Source of the DNA: Blasia pusilla
Taxonomy: Eukaryota > Marchantiophyta > Marchantiopsida > Blasiales
Direction: 5' to 3'
Assembly (NCBI GenBank): GCA_050084515.1
Contig: CM114272.1
Span: 19,592,001 to 19,656,000, forward strand
DNA: 64,000 nt
A program made the position numbers and the translations under genes. Positions 13,545-26,700 of the stretch are shown piece after piece. The stretch's first letter is position 1. Each line of letters begins with the position of its first letter. The notes under the pieces are model-generated. The model worked only from the letters and a program-made list of their open reading frames with translations. It searched no databases and was not told where the DNA came from.

Positions 13545-13719
13545 TCTATATTATTAAAAGAGGATGGGGTTTGAGAACGCCTTCCTCCCATGATGACACC
13601 AAATCTTTTTTAAGCCTCTCCATGACACGTGTACAAGAGAATTTAACTAAGTACTAACAAGAATAAGTAAGGGTACTAAGGGATTTTTTCACCCGTGCAT
13701 CGCGCGGGCAAGATGCTAG
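13545..13719 (+). mobile_element. Mini-Helitron, 175 bp
   Basis: It begins TCTATATTATTAAAAG and ends with a GC-rich imperfect hairpin (CCCGTGCATCGCGCGGG, about 13692-13708) followed by CTAG at 13716-13719. The base before is A and the base after is T, the canonical AT target of Helitrons. It interrupts the decayed copia gag, which defines its ends. It carries no coding sequence and would need RepHel proteins from elsewhere. Confidence 0.9.
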
Positions 13720-14215
13720 TTATCTATAAATAAATCATTCTATTGCATACTCGATAAGCTACTATTATCGATCAGATGTATATCTTTATTAATTGATAGT
13801 GCGACTAACTTTTGAAGGTTTGGATATTTTGTTCTTATGGTGATAAAGGTCTCCAAAGATTTTTAATCTATTGTAAGGCCTTGACGAGTGAATAAAATGA
13901 GTCATCATCTACTACAATTATCCTAATGCTATTCAACTAATCATTAATATGTCTCATACTCAAAACATAATTATTGATGCATTGCGATTATTTTCTCATT
14001 TCATTCAATTATTGTTTTAATTAAAGATTTTTGGCCTTTGTTGATATTTGGAATAGTTTTTTCAAGACATCTTAGGCCTTATTTGGGATGTCAAAATCTT
14101 CAATGTGACAAATTATGGGCGTTATCGCCATGGAGATATAGTGGATTACTTACCTTGCCCATTTTTTCTAGGCGTGAACATTCAAGTTTGTTAAATCACC
14201 TTCTAGCTTGGCCTA

Positions 14216-14570
14216 GCTCCATGGTTGCACAAAAACGAAAAAGTCCGTCACTAAGAAGGATATGGAAGGACATGTTGATAAACATAGAGTGCAAGACATG
14301 GGGCCTAAACTTATAGCTCATGGTGGAAGATAGGACAAGGGCGGATGGGGCAATAAGGAAAGAGAGAGTGGGATTGGGGGAGAAAGAAATGAGAAAGTAC
14401 GGATCATAAGGGCAAGTAGGGGATATCGATGGGAAAGAAGGAGGAGGTGGGGCCCATAAGGATAAGTCCTTCCATAGGACGGACGTAAGTCCATTGACAT
14501 GTACGCGGACATAGACTTTGTCCATATGCAATGTTGTTGGCGTCATAATTTATGACAAGCTTACATAGTA
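14216..14570. mobile_element. Unidentified insertion in copia gag, about 355 bp
   Basis: Alignment with the intact copia gag at 9430-9470 shows continuity on both sides, but about 355 bp of unrelated, purine-rich DNA in between. I see no clear terminal inverted repeat and the edges are uncertain by several bases, so it could be a degenerate small transposon or filler. Confidence 0.5.
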
Positions 14571-15508
14571 TTGACCCATAAGAAGTTTTTTTCATATAGA
14601 ACTTTCAAACATTGTAATTATAATTATCTAGCTTCTCGCTTATGATTATTCTTGAGGAATATTCCATCAATAACAATTTTAGTCACAAATCATACTTTCA
14701 TGCTCTCCACAACTCCAATTGAACCATAGATCACTCCTATACATAAATTGACCATAAAAATCCCAAAATTTATCAATTGTATGAAAGAACTAATTGAAAT
14801 TGGCTTGTAGAGAGCAAACTATATAACTTTCATTGACTAATTCTACTTTCCTACATTGAAAATGCTATAGCAAGAGCTTAGAATGTTAGAATTAAAATTT
14901 TTTGATGGGTTGGAAAGCTCTCAACAAACTTTGCAAAATATGTAGAAACAAGTCTTAGTCTTCATTTAAACCACTAACCACCCAAATTAATGAATTTATT
15001 GGGAAAGCCCTAAAAGATACCTCCAAAGTTATCACATTCATAGCTCTACTTGGAATCTTCTACTATTGATCTTTGACGAAAATCTCCTCGCTTAAAATTG
15101 GAAATTTCCTTCTCTTGCCTCTCATCTCTCCTACTATAATGAGGGTTTTTATGCATGTTCTCCTATTTCTCTAAATATCATATAGAAAATTTCTAGAGAA
15201 TCATGATTGATTGAATATAGATCTTACACACATACATCATCATCATGGATTTTTTTTGGCAATGAGAGAATAATTGGGAGCTATTTCCCTTTTGATGATC
15301 AATTATATAGAATAGGTACAATAAGTCTTAATCCTAGCCCTAACCATAGTCTCTAGTTACACTAACTATGGTTAACTAATCATGGTCAATATAATCTTGT
15401 TTAACTTACTAATGAACCAAGATTAAACTTTGCATACTTTATGTGAGTACCACACGTAGCATTTCATGCGTCTTATGAGCTTGAATATTACTCAATCTTT
15501 GATATATA

Positions 15509-16116
15509 TCCCTACTCTATTGCAACCAATCCACTTAAAATATGTATATTTCTTGGTTTTCATGGGATTTGATGAGATCCATTCCTTAGCAAGATGATCA
15601 ATCTTCCTTCTTCAATCCCCTTACGAATTGTGATATGTATTTAGATTATTTCTATAAGAAATTAGTTGTGGCCTTTATTTTTGGTGAACATTAGAGCGTT
15701 TGAATTTTTTCTCTCTCCACCTTGATCATTGTTGATCCAACTACTTCTTATCTTTTCGATCCGTAATAGAGTAATCAATTCAAAAGCATTGGATCATTGA
15801 CATTGATTACTTGAATGGATATGCATTGTTCTTATTTGATGAGAAGGATCGCCAAAGATGAGGATTGCAACCCATGCAATAGTGATAGCACCACGCTAGG
15901 TCATTACTGTTTGCGATGATTACATTTCACGCTTGCACAATGGAGAATGATATTCTTGTACTAGATTTCATTTCTAAAACCTCTTTAGATGTTGGTTTGA
16001 TGTATGAACTAGTTAATTAGTAATAAAGGGGGGAATTTGGAAAGTAATAAAGAGAATTTTGGAATCTTGTTAATTACTTAATTTGGATATGATTAACTTG
16101 TTTATCGAGTCATCCT
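15509..16116. other. No gene seen
   Basis: AT-rich sequence without recognisable features between the copia LTR relic and the gypsy solo LTR. Confidence 0.5.
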
Positions 16117-16486
16117 TGTCACATCTTACTTTGACGTAGGTAGAGTTCTATCGCGTCGACGACATAGAGAGTCAACGTGTTGTTCGAGTGTAACTTTTTC
16201 CCGAGATGTCGGATGAGGTTGGCGACAGGTCTGTTGTATCGGGAACGTCGTTTACGGCGATTTCCCTATTTTGGTTTTAGTGCGTCACACAAATTTTTAA
16301 TTATAGTTAAAAAATAGGTTATCGTTTTGAGGGCTATTTTTGGGGGATGAGCCAAAATTTGGCTCTTCCCAAGGATATAAGAGTGAGAGAGATGGCTTCT
16401 ATAATTGTTGGGAAATATCGGTGTTGTGTGGTGTATAGATGTGACCAGCGATGTGGATTGTGTAGCGATGTGTATGCGCATGACAT
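16117..16486 (+). repeat. Gypsy-family solo LTR
   Basis: It starts TGTCACATCTTACTTTGACG and appears to end GCGCATGACA, giving TGTCA...TGACA inverted termini. The first 150 bp match 54173-54312 (plus) and 52599-52450 (minus). The last 70 bp match a module at 63700-63750 and 52950-52900 (minus). No internal element sequence flanks it. The flanks ATCCT and TCCCT are at best an eroded target duplication. Confidence 0.75.
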
Positions 16487-19400
16487 CCCTTCCAAATGCA
16501 TGAGCAAAGCAAGTTACTACCTCATACTCTTGGGGGGTATTACTGTTCTAGATAATGGTTTTTTAGAAGACCCCAAATAGGAAAGGATTGCATATGCTTT
16601 TTATTGAATTAATTCATTCATCATTAGCCTTATTAATAGCATTCATTCATTATTTTAATGAATTCATTCAAATAATCTTCATATGGGAAATACTATCCCA
16701 ACATTAGTACGATGCATAAGTTTCATTCATGTGTAGAAGAACTCATATGGTTCAAGATCAAAAGAGGAAAGTAGAAGAAGTGAGAGTTGAACTCTATTCC
16801 AATAAGGCCCGTCAAAGATGAAAGATCCAAATCATCATTCGGTGCCCAGAAAGTCGTAAAAAAGTTTCAAAAGTTCATTTAAAATGGATAATTAACTTAA
16901 AAAATTCAAATTAGAATTTGTGATATTAAAGCCCCACATGCACCAAGGTATCCTTCGTATTGTATACGTGTTAAACATTGGTGCCTCTTCCATATATGGG
17001 TTAACGGTGCACCCCTTTATATAAATTAGTTAGATGAGAATAACTAATTAGATGCGAAGGGTATTACCATAAGAGGCTCCTCGAAAGGACATGTGTCGAG
17101 CCGGAGGCTTTTGTTGATGAGAGGGTTATCGCGTATTCTAAACTAAATTTTACTTTCCATTCTTTTTTCTTATAACCTATCACCCCACAAAGGCATGCAC
17201 AATAGTCCATGGCCTGATGAATATTTTCCCTTTCTATTTCCTTTTTTCTCCCGTAAGGAGGAAAACTGTTGGTCGTAAAGGCAAGTTGTGCCCGTCAAAT
17301 GACTTGAATCTACGACTTTTGGAGCATAATGTCTACAGCCACGAGCTGCACATACGAGAATAAAAAGTCTATACTAAGAAAAAAAAGGTGTGTTAAATAA
17401 GACAGGAGGTGGTGGTCCAATTGAAGAAATGACAACATACCTGTAGAATTCTAAGCAGAGTGTAAACACGTGGCACTGGTTGGTGATGTATTGGTACTCA
17501 TCACGCATCTTTGACTATGCGTAAACCGCATGTGGAGCATGTTGTCCGACGTGGAGGAAACCACAGCTAAAAATACTATATACGTGTAATTCTAAGTATT
17601 GTTTGTCAGTCTGACCCATCATCTGCTAATTAAGACGAGTTCTTCCAAGCCTCATATAATGACGACTACTTGAACACGTGTTATCATAGAGGGGTAGGGA
17701 AGGGTCATGCCGAATTAAATTGTTCCTTAGAACCCCTTTGGCTGACAAGTATTTCCAAAGCGAAGGAGTGTGAATCTTCTTACAAATGATGGTGTTTTCT
17801 AGTTTCTGATTCGGGAGGGTAAAGGGAGCCAAAAGTATGCGTCAAGTAAATTTGTTTTAAATGGGAGCAAAAGAGGAGGTATGGCATTCGAATGCATGAT
17901 TCTTTCTTTTGGTGTAACAAGTTTCGACACTTATGACGTCATATTCTATAGCTAACTAACATCTCGCTCATGAGAGAGGCTAAGCTTTACTTCGTAGTAA
18001 GGAAGTAGTTCGAAAGCCTCCAACAACTAACTTGTTCTAGAATGCGGTCATCGTTCTTTCCTTTCTCATACAGTTAGTTGCAAGGTATTTTGGAGCTCTA
18101 ATTTGCGGTTATAGTTGAATATCTAGACGGTTTCTTAAAGAATTGGGGGGAGGTGGCTGGAATTAATATTTCGAATATTATTGGGAGCTAACTTATGCGA
18201 GGTAAAAATTCTTCTAGGAAAAGAATTTGATGGTAGTTTTTGAGAATAGTAAATCCAAAAATGGTAGGATATGTCAAATAAGTTCTTTTGTGTATGGAAT
18301 TCAAACAAATTTATGAGTAAGGGTGACAAAATCTTTGACCAACTTTGGCGCATAGGCTTCGTACTCTTCTATGATTTACAAATATGTAGTAATCATATGG
18401 TGTGAAACGACACAAAATTGCCTTAGATTTTTCTAGTGAGATGACCGTGTTTCTTCCTCTTTAGACCAATTTTTTCAATTTAAAGTTCCCTATACTACCT
18501 CTTCATTCTAGATCCACCTCTTCATTTTTGGAAGAAAACATCTTCCATTGGTTCATCTCTAATACTTTTTAATGTGTAAAATCCTCATAAACCTCGAAGG
18601 TTTCATATTTTGTCTTATGATTGTGCATGCACTTTCACGTAAAATGTAGAATAGTATTGAAAGAATCTCAATATCAATTCCCATCCTTTATGTGATACAC
18701 CTCTTCATTTTAAATCTCAATTCTCACCATCTTATCTGTGCTTTTTCCTTTTGTTCATTTGAAAATCTTTCCACACCCACATGCTTGTTTTAGAAGAAAG
18801 AAACCCCTTAAAAGATATTAAAATAAAAAACCCCACACCGTCCCTTCAACTTTTCTTATTTTGGAAAGATAAATTCAAAGGTTTTAAAAATGAAGACCCA
18901 TTCATCTTCCTCATGGAGGAAGGAAGATGACGAGGATGGGATGTAAATTGAAATTCAGAAAGGAAGGGGCACCTTTCAATATTAGTATAAAAACCAATTT
19001 TTTTAAAAATCCTTTCAAAATGGATAACTCTCTCCATTACTCGTCATATCCCTCCTACCATAAACTATTTAAGACCCGTGAGATGCAAGATCCACTCCAT
19101 GATCTCTAAAACCCGGTTACTTGAATGCCCCCCTCCCTCTACCGTACCCACTCCCTCTACCACTTACTTAATCCCCTCCCAACCTAGTGGGAATTCTCAT
19201 GTGTCCCTATCTGAAAACGCTCCTATGTTAATTGTCAATAATATAATATAGATTATAATATGCGTTCGATAAAAAGGAAGAGATGTATTTCGGAAGCGTT
19301 ATAATTTCTTTTAGCAATTTATTTTTGACGGAAAAACGCCAGAAAAGTGCATACGGTATTTGGAGGGCTTTCGTAATACCTCCGCAGCGAATTATGTTTT

Positions 19401-19500
19401 AAATAAATTTTGTCTATGATTGTTCTCTCACATGCCACCGCTGAATGGGGTGGATTGAACGGTCGGAAAATATGGACCACCGCATTTAAAGGGTGGTAGA
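16487..19500. other. No gene recognised
   Basis: AT-rich DNA. Open frames are short and unlike known families. No RNA gene or repeat array stands out. Confidence 0.5.
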
Positions 19501-22500
19501 GATGAGGCTATCATAGGGTTCATTGAACTTCATTCCCTTGCGTCGTGATTCATGATCGGCGTAGAACGATGGAAAGGCGGACGACGTTAATTGTTGGCGT
19601 CTCTATCGCCTCCCATGAAAGCAAAGCGTGTGGGAGGAGTTGGGGAAGGGAACACCCGAGTCTGCTACATCTATGTGCGTACGTCTGGGGCCTGGGCTCT
19701 GCGTTCGCGGGCGAGATGTGTGGATTACCGGTTTCCGGAGAAGTCGACACGAAAGCAGATAGCACATGCAAAAGAGTGGCCATGACTGGAAAGCCACAGA
19801 GCACCTCGCTCCTCTGCAGCAGCTCTGTTACTCCCTCCGCTCCGCTCCGCTCCGCCGCGCGCTATAGTGCCGGACCGTGGTGCTGTCCTAGCTCAGCGCA
19901 GCGGTTCGCGTAGGCTCGAAGCTCGTAGATTCACCCGCCCGACCCGACCCGACCCGACCCGACCTGGTTTGTTTTGGGCTGGTGGTATCGCAGCAACAAC
20001 CACTCGCGGAACCGTCGGTCAAAACCGGTCAAGGTGCTCTGATCTACTTGCTGTCCTGTACGTGGAAGGAAAAAGATGGGGGAGCAGGGGGGAAAGAAAG
20101 TAGGGATCTAGGGGATGGGGTGGCCGTGGCCCTTCGATCGCTCGTTTCGGGCCTAGCCGGGGGAATTCAGACGGGCATAACGACCCTAAATCAAGACGCA
20201 CCACAAAACTTTCCCAACCCAATATCTTATTTCTGTCAAACATCGCGAGATCTTTTTTTCTCAATTCCTATTTTCCTCGCCGCTTTTTCTGCCTTGTCCC
20301 TACGCTCCAAGAGCTGGCTGTATGTGCGTTTTTCATTGTACTTTGCTGGCGGACACCTCATTTCCATAAAAGTCAACTTTTCATTATTCTGTGTGACTGG
20401 CTTTACGAATTAGAGGAATGCCGCACCCGACCCCCCTCCAAACCATAGAAAATATCCCACGAAAGTATCAGGTGGTTTTATCATCATATGGTCTAAGTGA
20501 AACAATCATGAAGCGCATCTCTCCAGTGCATCACTTTTCGCAAACGGAGAAACACACTGACCTACTTCCATCTATCCGTCCGTCTAACCGTGGAACTGAC
20601 GTGCGTCGTGCTCTAGATTCGCAGCAGTTCGGGGAAGCCCATTGGATGGACGGACTAGCGGCAGCTACGACTACCGCGGACTCGCACGGTTGCTTTGGAG
20701 ACGGTGTACCCCTCCTCCAAATGCCACCGGTACACTGCATTGATTGTTGCGTTGTTTGGAGTTGACCGAACCAACCCTTATCGGGGAGAGGGAACAAAAG
20801 AATAATACATTAAAAATTTCAAAATGATGTTCTTCGAAGGATTCTATTTTTAAAACGAGGAAAGGAGAATTTTGAATAGAGGAGGAAGAAGCAGTGGTGC
20901 ATGCTTTGAAGGAGAGGTGGGAGAAAATTGTGATTTTTCACCAAGGGAAGGCTTTATAATCAATTTTTGAGAATGTTTATTTTTTTATAAGAAAGGGAGG
21001 CAGCAAGTTGGAGGAGATCCCTTACTTTATCCGATGGGCTCGCTACAAATGGCCAAATCTTTGGAGATGAGGGAGGGCTATCAATCCCTACCTATTCAAA
21101 AGAAGATGGAAAGAAAGCTCATCTCCGTCTCCCCTCGGTCGTCCTTAGCGTCCGTGGGTCGTCCTTCGCCTCTCATGGGGAAATGCATATGACAAAGCTC
21201 ATTGAGAAAGGGAGGAGTGGAAAGACGACGCACATGGAAGGTAGGGACTAATCCTTTCCATTCCTCTGACGAATAGAGGTATGAAAGCGGGAGAGACTAA
21301 GGATGCGATTGGTGGATAGTACAAGAAAAAATTAGGGAGACAAAGTGACTCTCATTTGGCCGCAGAAAGATTATTTGTTGGTATTATCTTCGTAAACTTG
21401 CCTTCAATTCACAATAAACGAGTCACAACTTCAAGAATCGTTTTTGAAATGATAGGGATTATTATCAAATTACATCACCACACGTGGAAGAATTTTTATA
21501 CAAGTTAGTCACACCCTTAAAATTAATCACCTTTTCCTACCGATCCTAGTAGTGGAGCGTGTCTAGCATAGCATCTGATGATGCTAGGCTAGACACGCCG
21601 CAAGAGTCGCCGGTACAGACAGACATTGGGCTTCGCAAGTGATATTATTCTAAAGAAGATGCTTTGCTTCCCCACTTTCACTTTGACGAGCCGAACGAAA
21701 GTGAATGTCGAAAGGATTCCAACATACTCAAGAATGCCGACGCTTTGCTGAGTCTGCTCTGCTGTTTGTCTGGAGTGCGAATACGCACAAACCGCTGCTC
21801 AGGGTCAGGGGGGGAAAATACCATGTTGAAAGGTACAGGCGATGGCGTCCGGGGGGGTCTCGCCGCTGGGGCCCGCTGCTGCCACCGTTGATCCTGCGTG
21901 TCAGTCCTGCCCGCTGGATAACGGGCAGCGCGAGGTCAGCTCGGACATCCCTGCTGTGTCGGAGACCAGGAGGCTGCCCTTGACCGGGCATCCTATCAGG
22001 GTCTAATCCCGGCCGAGTTCATAATTATAGTTTACAGTGTTGACGTAACCCAGACCGGTATTAACGTGTCCTTACGGGCGACGTAAGGCTGCAGACATCC
22101 GTTGGCCGATAAGTTAAACCGGGTCAAGACGAGTCGCAACTGGTGTGCTTCCACGTCGGAGATTCGGGTCGCGAATAGCCGCTGGCCGGGCCGGGCAGGG
22201 CTCTTGTATGAAAGATGTTCTTGTAGACGCAGGCGGCCTTGCAGCGACGGAGGCGGGGTAGGAGAAACTGCGCGGAGTGGGCGCGGGACGAGGTGAGGCG
22301 GGGGAGCGGTTGGCCGCCTGCACGAGGAAGCGATCCAATCCAGGGATAGGAGCCGATGAGAGGAGCGATGGGATGGGAGGGTCAGGAGGGAAATGAAGTG
22401 GCGGCATCCTCAGCCGATCACCTCAGGGAATCGAGGGTTCGGATCGCTCGTACTCGCGTGCGCGGTAATGGAGGCAGGGTGTTTCTGCGAGAGTGATTGT

Positions 22501-23477
22501 GAGAGACCGAATTGAATAGTACAGAAGTTGGTGAGGTGAGTGGGAATTACAACCGAGAGATGAACATCACTCATGAGTTGTCTGGGAACAAATCTCGGCG
22601 TGTTGGGCAGAGCCGAGTCGCGAATTCTTTGACTGTACAGCGCCTCATAACATGGATGTTGGCGGGAGTAGAGATACAGATATTACCTCTGTACCTAACG
22701 TAGTTGTTGATTGGAACCGCGATCCGGTGCCGCGGTAGTGGCAGGATTACGTAGCCGGCAGATCTGACCCACCAGTAACGGACATATGGCCAGTGCTTAT
22801 GTGACGCTCGGGATGGGGCGCAGATGGGTGTTCGTGGGATAGACTATGTGTTTAATTAATCAACGAATCTTGTTCGTGAATTTTTGTGGTGTAAACTATT
22901 ATTAGTTTTCTTTCCATTCTCATCCGAACGAAACGTTGAGGTTGGGGTTGCGATTGTATCTGCAAACTTCAAGTGTTTTGACAGCAGATCCTGGAGAAAA
23001 ATGGCTTTGATGAAATACGAATAGTGTCACCATTGCAGGGAAAGACTTTTGGGAACTAGACGCTGAAGCGAACGCATGAATTCCAGGAAAAATGGAGTTC
23101 CGTCGATCTTTTAACTAGCAGCTTATTATGTCGGTCGCATATTCTTTGAGAAGCTACGCGACGATCTTTGAGAAGTTCCATCTCCGTTTATTTTAAATTG
23201 TCTACTATTTTGCAAATAAAAAGACGATAGAAGAATCTTTTGTGGACCGAGATTCACCAGGCCTGATCATTCAACGGAAGTCGTATGTGGTCGAGGAGGT
23301 TGACAGTCAGTCAGCTTTCGGGAAACGCTCGTTGCTCATCAGCAACAGATCGAATTTGGAAATGCATGTAGGTTCAAATGCCATAAGAAGATGAAGAAAG
23401 GGAGGTAGCCGGAATGGCGAAGAAGGTTAGCTTCTCTGCAAAGTCGAGATCAGTGGGATTCTGATTTTTTTTTGCAG
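19501..23477. other. GC-richer, possibly promoter-like region, no gene identified
   Basis: CpG-rich stretches lie at about 19540-20170 and 21780-22480, including a (CCCGA)5 run at about 19938-19964. The overlapping open frames here are what high G+C produces by chance, and none matches a family I know. A good donor-like GAG|GTGAGT lies near 22530-22542, so an untranslated first exon is possible. A strong hairpin sits at 21557-21598. Confidence 0.4.
21557..21598. repeat. 19-bp stem hairpin with one mismatch
   Basis: The left arm GCGTGTCTAGCATAGCATC (21557-21575) pairs with 21580-21598 apart from one A/G position; the loop is TGAT. It could be a small foldback element or an RNA hairpin; no neighbour favours either. 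Confidence 0.85.
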
Positions 23478-23780
23478 TGCTTACTAGATGAAGAAAGGCT
23501 GAATGCATATACCACGGCAATATATGAACTGCAAAAACCAGATATGTCATCATCATCATTGGCGTACCCATTGGATACTCCTGTCAGTCGCGAGCTGACG
23601 GATTGCCATGGATTCGAAAGCATGCAAGATGCACCTCACGAAGTGCATGTACCGCACTTTTGGGACAGTTCTCTTTGTTTGAAGGTTATCCGCCCGCGAA
23701 GATATTTGACGACAGATGATGTGCAAAACGAAGGATCACGACGAATGCTTGCGCTGACATGGATTTTCTTGAGACAGACC
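23478..23780 (+). CDS. Candidate exon of an unidentified gene
   Basis: An open frame (CLLDEERLNAYTTAIYELQ onward to LALTWIFLRQT) is bounded by a strong acceptor, a T9 run followed by GCAG, and a consensus donor GTAAGTCAG at 23781. The start LLDEERLNAYTTAIYE faintly recalls the helix before the methyltransferase fold in protein arginine methyltransferases, but no SAM-binding motif follows, so I do not assign a function. I could not find partner exons with confidence. It may belong to a gene whose first exon is in the GC-rich DNA upstream. Confidence 0.3.
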
Positions 23781-26700
23781 GTAAGTCAGTTAATAAGGAT
23801 ACGATAGCTCCGTCTGAGCCCGTTATTCGGTAATCCACGTCGTTAGCAAATCCTGGGGATCTCGGCGATTGTATGACGCGAGAAGACCTTAAAATTCCAA
23901 CGCCAACAATCAGTGCCTTTGTGGCGAAGAGTAGCTTCGTATGAATGTAAAGGTCACCCGGGTCAACGGTGCAGGCAGGCACCGAACGCTACTGTGAGAC
24001 GACTAGTTCCGCCTCACCGATCAATTGCCCGGCGCGTATGTTCGTTCGCTTTTAGACCGCCTGTGCAGACTTACTCCAGCACACCAATCAGAGACTCGCA
24101 GATAGTGACCGAAAGACTGGAGGCCGCTGGTCAGTGGTGTTGGTGCTCGAGCTCTTTACCATCTCAGAGTCTGAGCATGACGTGCTGAACCGTGGTGGTG
24201 CAATTGCGCAGCGGGCGGCGCGCCGCTTGCTTTCGCTCAATCTTCCATAGTCCGAGAGTTCGTAGTAAAGATGAGGTTCTGGTACTGCCGTAACGATTCT
24301 GTGAAGGTGTGATTCGGGCAGGTCCGAACCGAGGAAGAAATGAGAACGACCGAGGGAGGAAGAAAGAGACCCATTTCCGCGCAGGTCGTATGTGCAGAAG
24401 TAACCAGCGCTCGTATCGAGAAAGAAACAACTGGGGTCTTCCGACGTGCTCTGCTGCCCGATCGCGTACTGCTTTTTCTCCCAATCCCCTATTCAACTAA
24501 AGCCATTCCTCTCCAATCCGGATACGAGAATTCCAATCCACATCCTCGTCCACTGCCACCTTCCTCTTCCTCTTCCTCTGTTCGGGTATGTGACCGTACG
24601 TCCCTTCGTAAAATATCCCTTTCGCACTATTCACCTCTCGTGTTCTTGAAATCATGTACGCATAGCAGTAATTCACCCCCTAACGATTATTACTACAAAT
24701 TTAAGAACCTCCACTTTCTCGGATGACATCCGTTTACGTTCCCGGGCAGCGTCCATCTTGTGTCTAGTTTGTGAGATACGGACACACACACCCTTGCCTC
24801 CACTACCTTGAGACGCCTGGATCTCTGGGGTCAACAAGACGTGGTCTGGAGACTGGAATGCGCCTGAGACTGAAGACTTTTGGATTTCTTTCCAGGAATC
24901 GGGAGGTCCTGGAGGGACATTAGACACAACGCGTGATGAACTTGTTTAGGGTTTCCGAATCACGAAAGGACTCACGCGGCGCTAGCCAATCCCAGATTCA
25001 CACAAGTAGATATTTTTTCCCCGAATGGCGAATTATGAAACGGCACAACTCAACTCAACTCAATCGTGGTAAACCAGAACCAGCTGACGCGAACTCTCCT
25101 AGACCAGCCATGCTCTATGTGACGGTCCACACGAAAAAATCTCAAGGGTGGAAACTGCTGTCGAGGTTCCGATGAACTTTCACTCAAGTCCGTCCCGTCC
25201 CGTCCCGTTAGCGGGATCCATCTTGCGCACTCCCTTACACGGAGTTAGCAAAATGGTAATTTTGGATGATCGAGAGGCGTGGATAATCCAAAATTTATAG
25301 CATTATTCAAAAAGGTATTTTCATTTTGTAAACTATTTATATTTATAAATATTTGATAATTTAATATGATGATTTCAAATTTGATTTAAAACATAATATA
25401 AAAGCATAATTCAAATCATATGTTAAATGGAAATATAGTTTTTTCAAGTAAAATTGGTTTCTCCTATGTGTGCCGAAAAGGTCGCTCACGATATTTCTAT
25501 CGGGTGTGCGTAACTTTTGTTAATCCAAGAGTGCATTCTTATTTGCAAACGCGTGACGGCCGGGCATAAGAAAAAAATTCTTAGTCTAGAGGCAACAATA
25601 AATGATTTTTATGAATGAAAAATACAAAATGAAAGAACATCTTTGCAACATGATTAATATTCATCGGTAAAGCACGACCTTCACACTAGTGTTTTTGGAC
25701 GATAAATAGACTTGAGATATAAACTAGATAGTCCAAGTCAATAGTTCAGTTGAGTAGCCAAGTTCGCGCCTCCAACCCCCATCATATCTGAGGTGTACCC
25801 GGGCTTCCGATCCCAGGATCGGAAGGAACCTTCCTCTCCACTGATTGACAGTCGGGTTCGCCCTAACCCACTGCAGTTTCCTTTCAGCGAGAAGATCGTT
25901 TACGTTCCCCTTCTCTTCAAATGAAAACAGTGCCAGACCAAATGGATGTGAAATTTGATCTCCTTTAGTCTCCGTTTTTTTAGGGAGTAGTGATTCGGGA
26001 GACGTTATGGCTGTGAAAACACCTGTCCTGGATTTCTCAACGGGTCGCTTTGTTTTGCCAACCTTCAACAAATCGCGGAAGACACAGGGTAGGAGCGCCA
26101 TCGTCAAGCATAACAGTTTTGATTACTCGTACGATCGACATTATTTTATTACGGGATAGAAGACTCACATGTATCTGTCCCATCACCAACCATTTATTTG
26201 TACAGGATTCACTGACTGAGCCTCAAGGCCCGTCGCCGTCATCTCTACATCTCTTGGCACTGTCCCGATGAGTAATAATTTTGTAGTGCGTACACTTTAT
26301 CTCCAAAGTCTGGTGCCTCCTCTCGACGAAAGCCGCGGGTTGGGAGCATCTAGGGAAGGTCGAGGTAAGTAGAGTGTGATTCTTTTCCTTTAGTGCGCCG
26401 TGTGCTAGGTGATATCGCCTTTGGATCTCTCCGATCCTGGACGCAATCAGTGGGCGAGGAAATGTGGCCATCAGGCAGTCGCCCTGTTCGGTGTCGCCTG
26501 ACCCAGTTCATCCCATCCAACAGTTGAAACCCCATGTCCGCCTACGCTCTCCACTTAACACGTACAGTACATCCGTCAACGACCGAGTTATCGAGTGACT
26601 GGCCTGTATTCGAGCGAGATAGTTATGTGCCCGAACCGTTTGGGACAAGGCTTCCAGCTAGGTGTAGTGGTGTCGTATCCTGTTTACTTTTGCCTTCACT

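Larger units (their letters stand above)
11640..15508 (-). mobile_element. Older Ty1/copia relative, 3'-truncated
   Basis: The order matches the 5090-10386 copy but divergence is much greater. The 5' LTR relic at about 15180-15508 aligns with that LTR (shared AATGAGAGAAT, AATTATATAG and CATCATGG-like blocks). Gag lies at about 14700-13250, integrase at about 13090-12780 (KTPLEIF, KVFGWIFCAHVP) and reverse transcriptase at about 12400-11700 (VLHVDDLMIIG near 11880). RNase H and the 3' LTR are missing, with homology ending near 11640. Two insertions interrupt gag: a Helitron at 13545-13719 and an unidentified block of about 355 bp near 14216-14570. Confidence 0.88.

Noticed and set aside
19545-22407. 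Many overlapping open frames on both strands
   Set aside because: High G+C makes stop codons rare. The frames overlap antisense and show no domains or codon preference.
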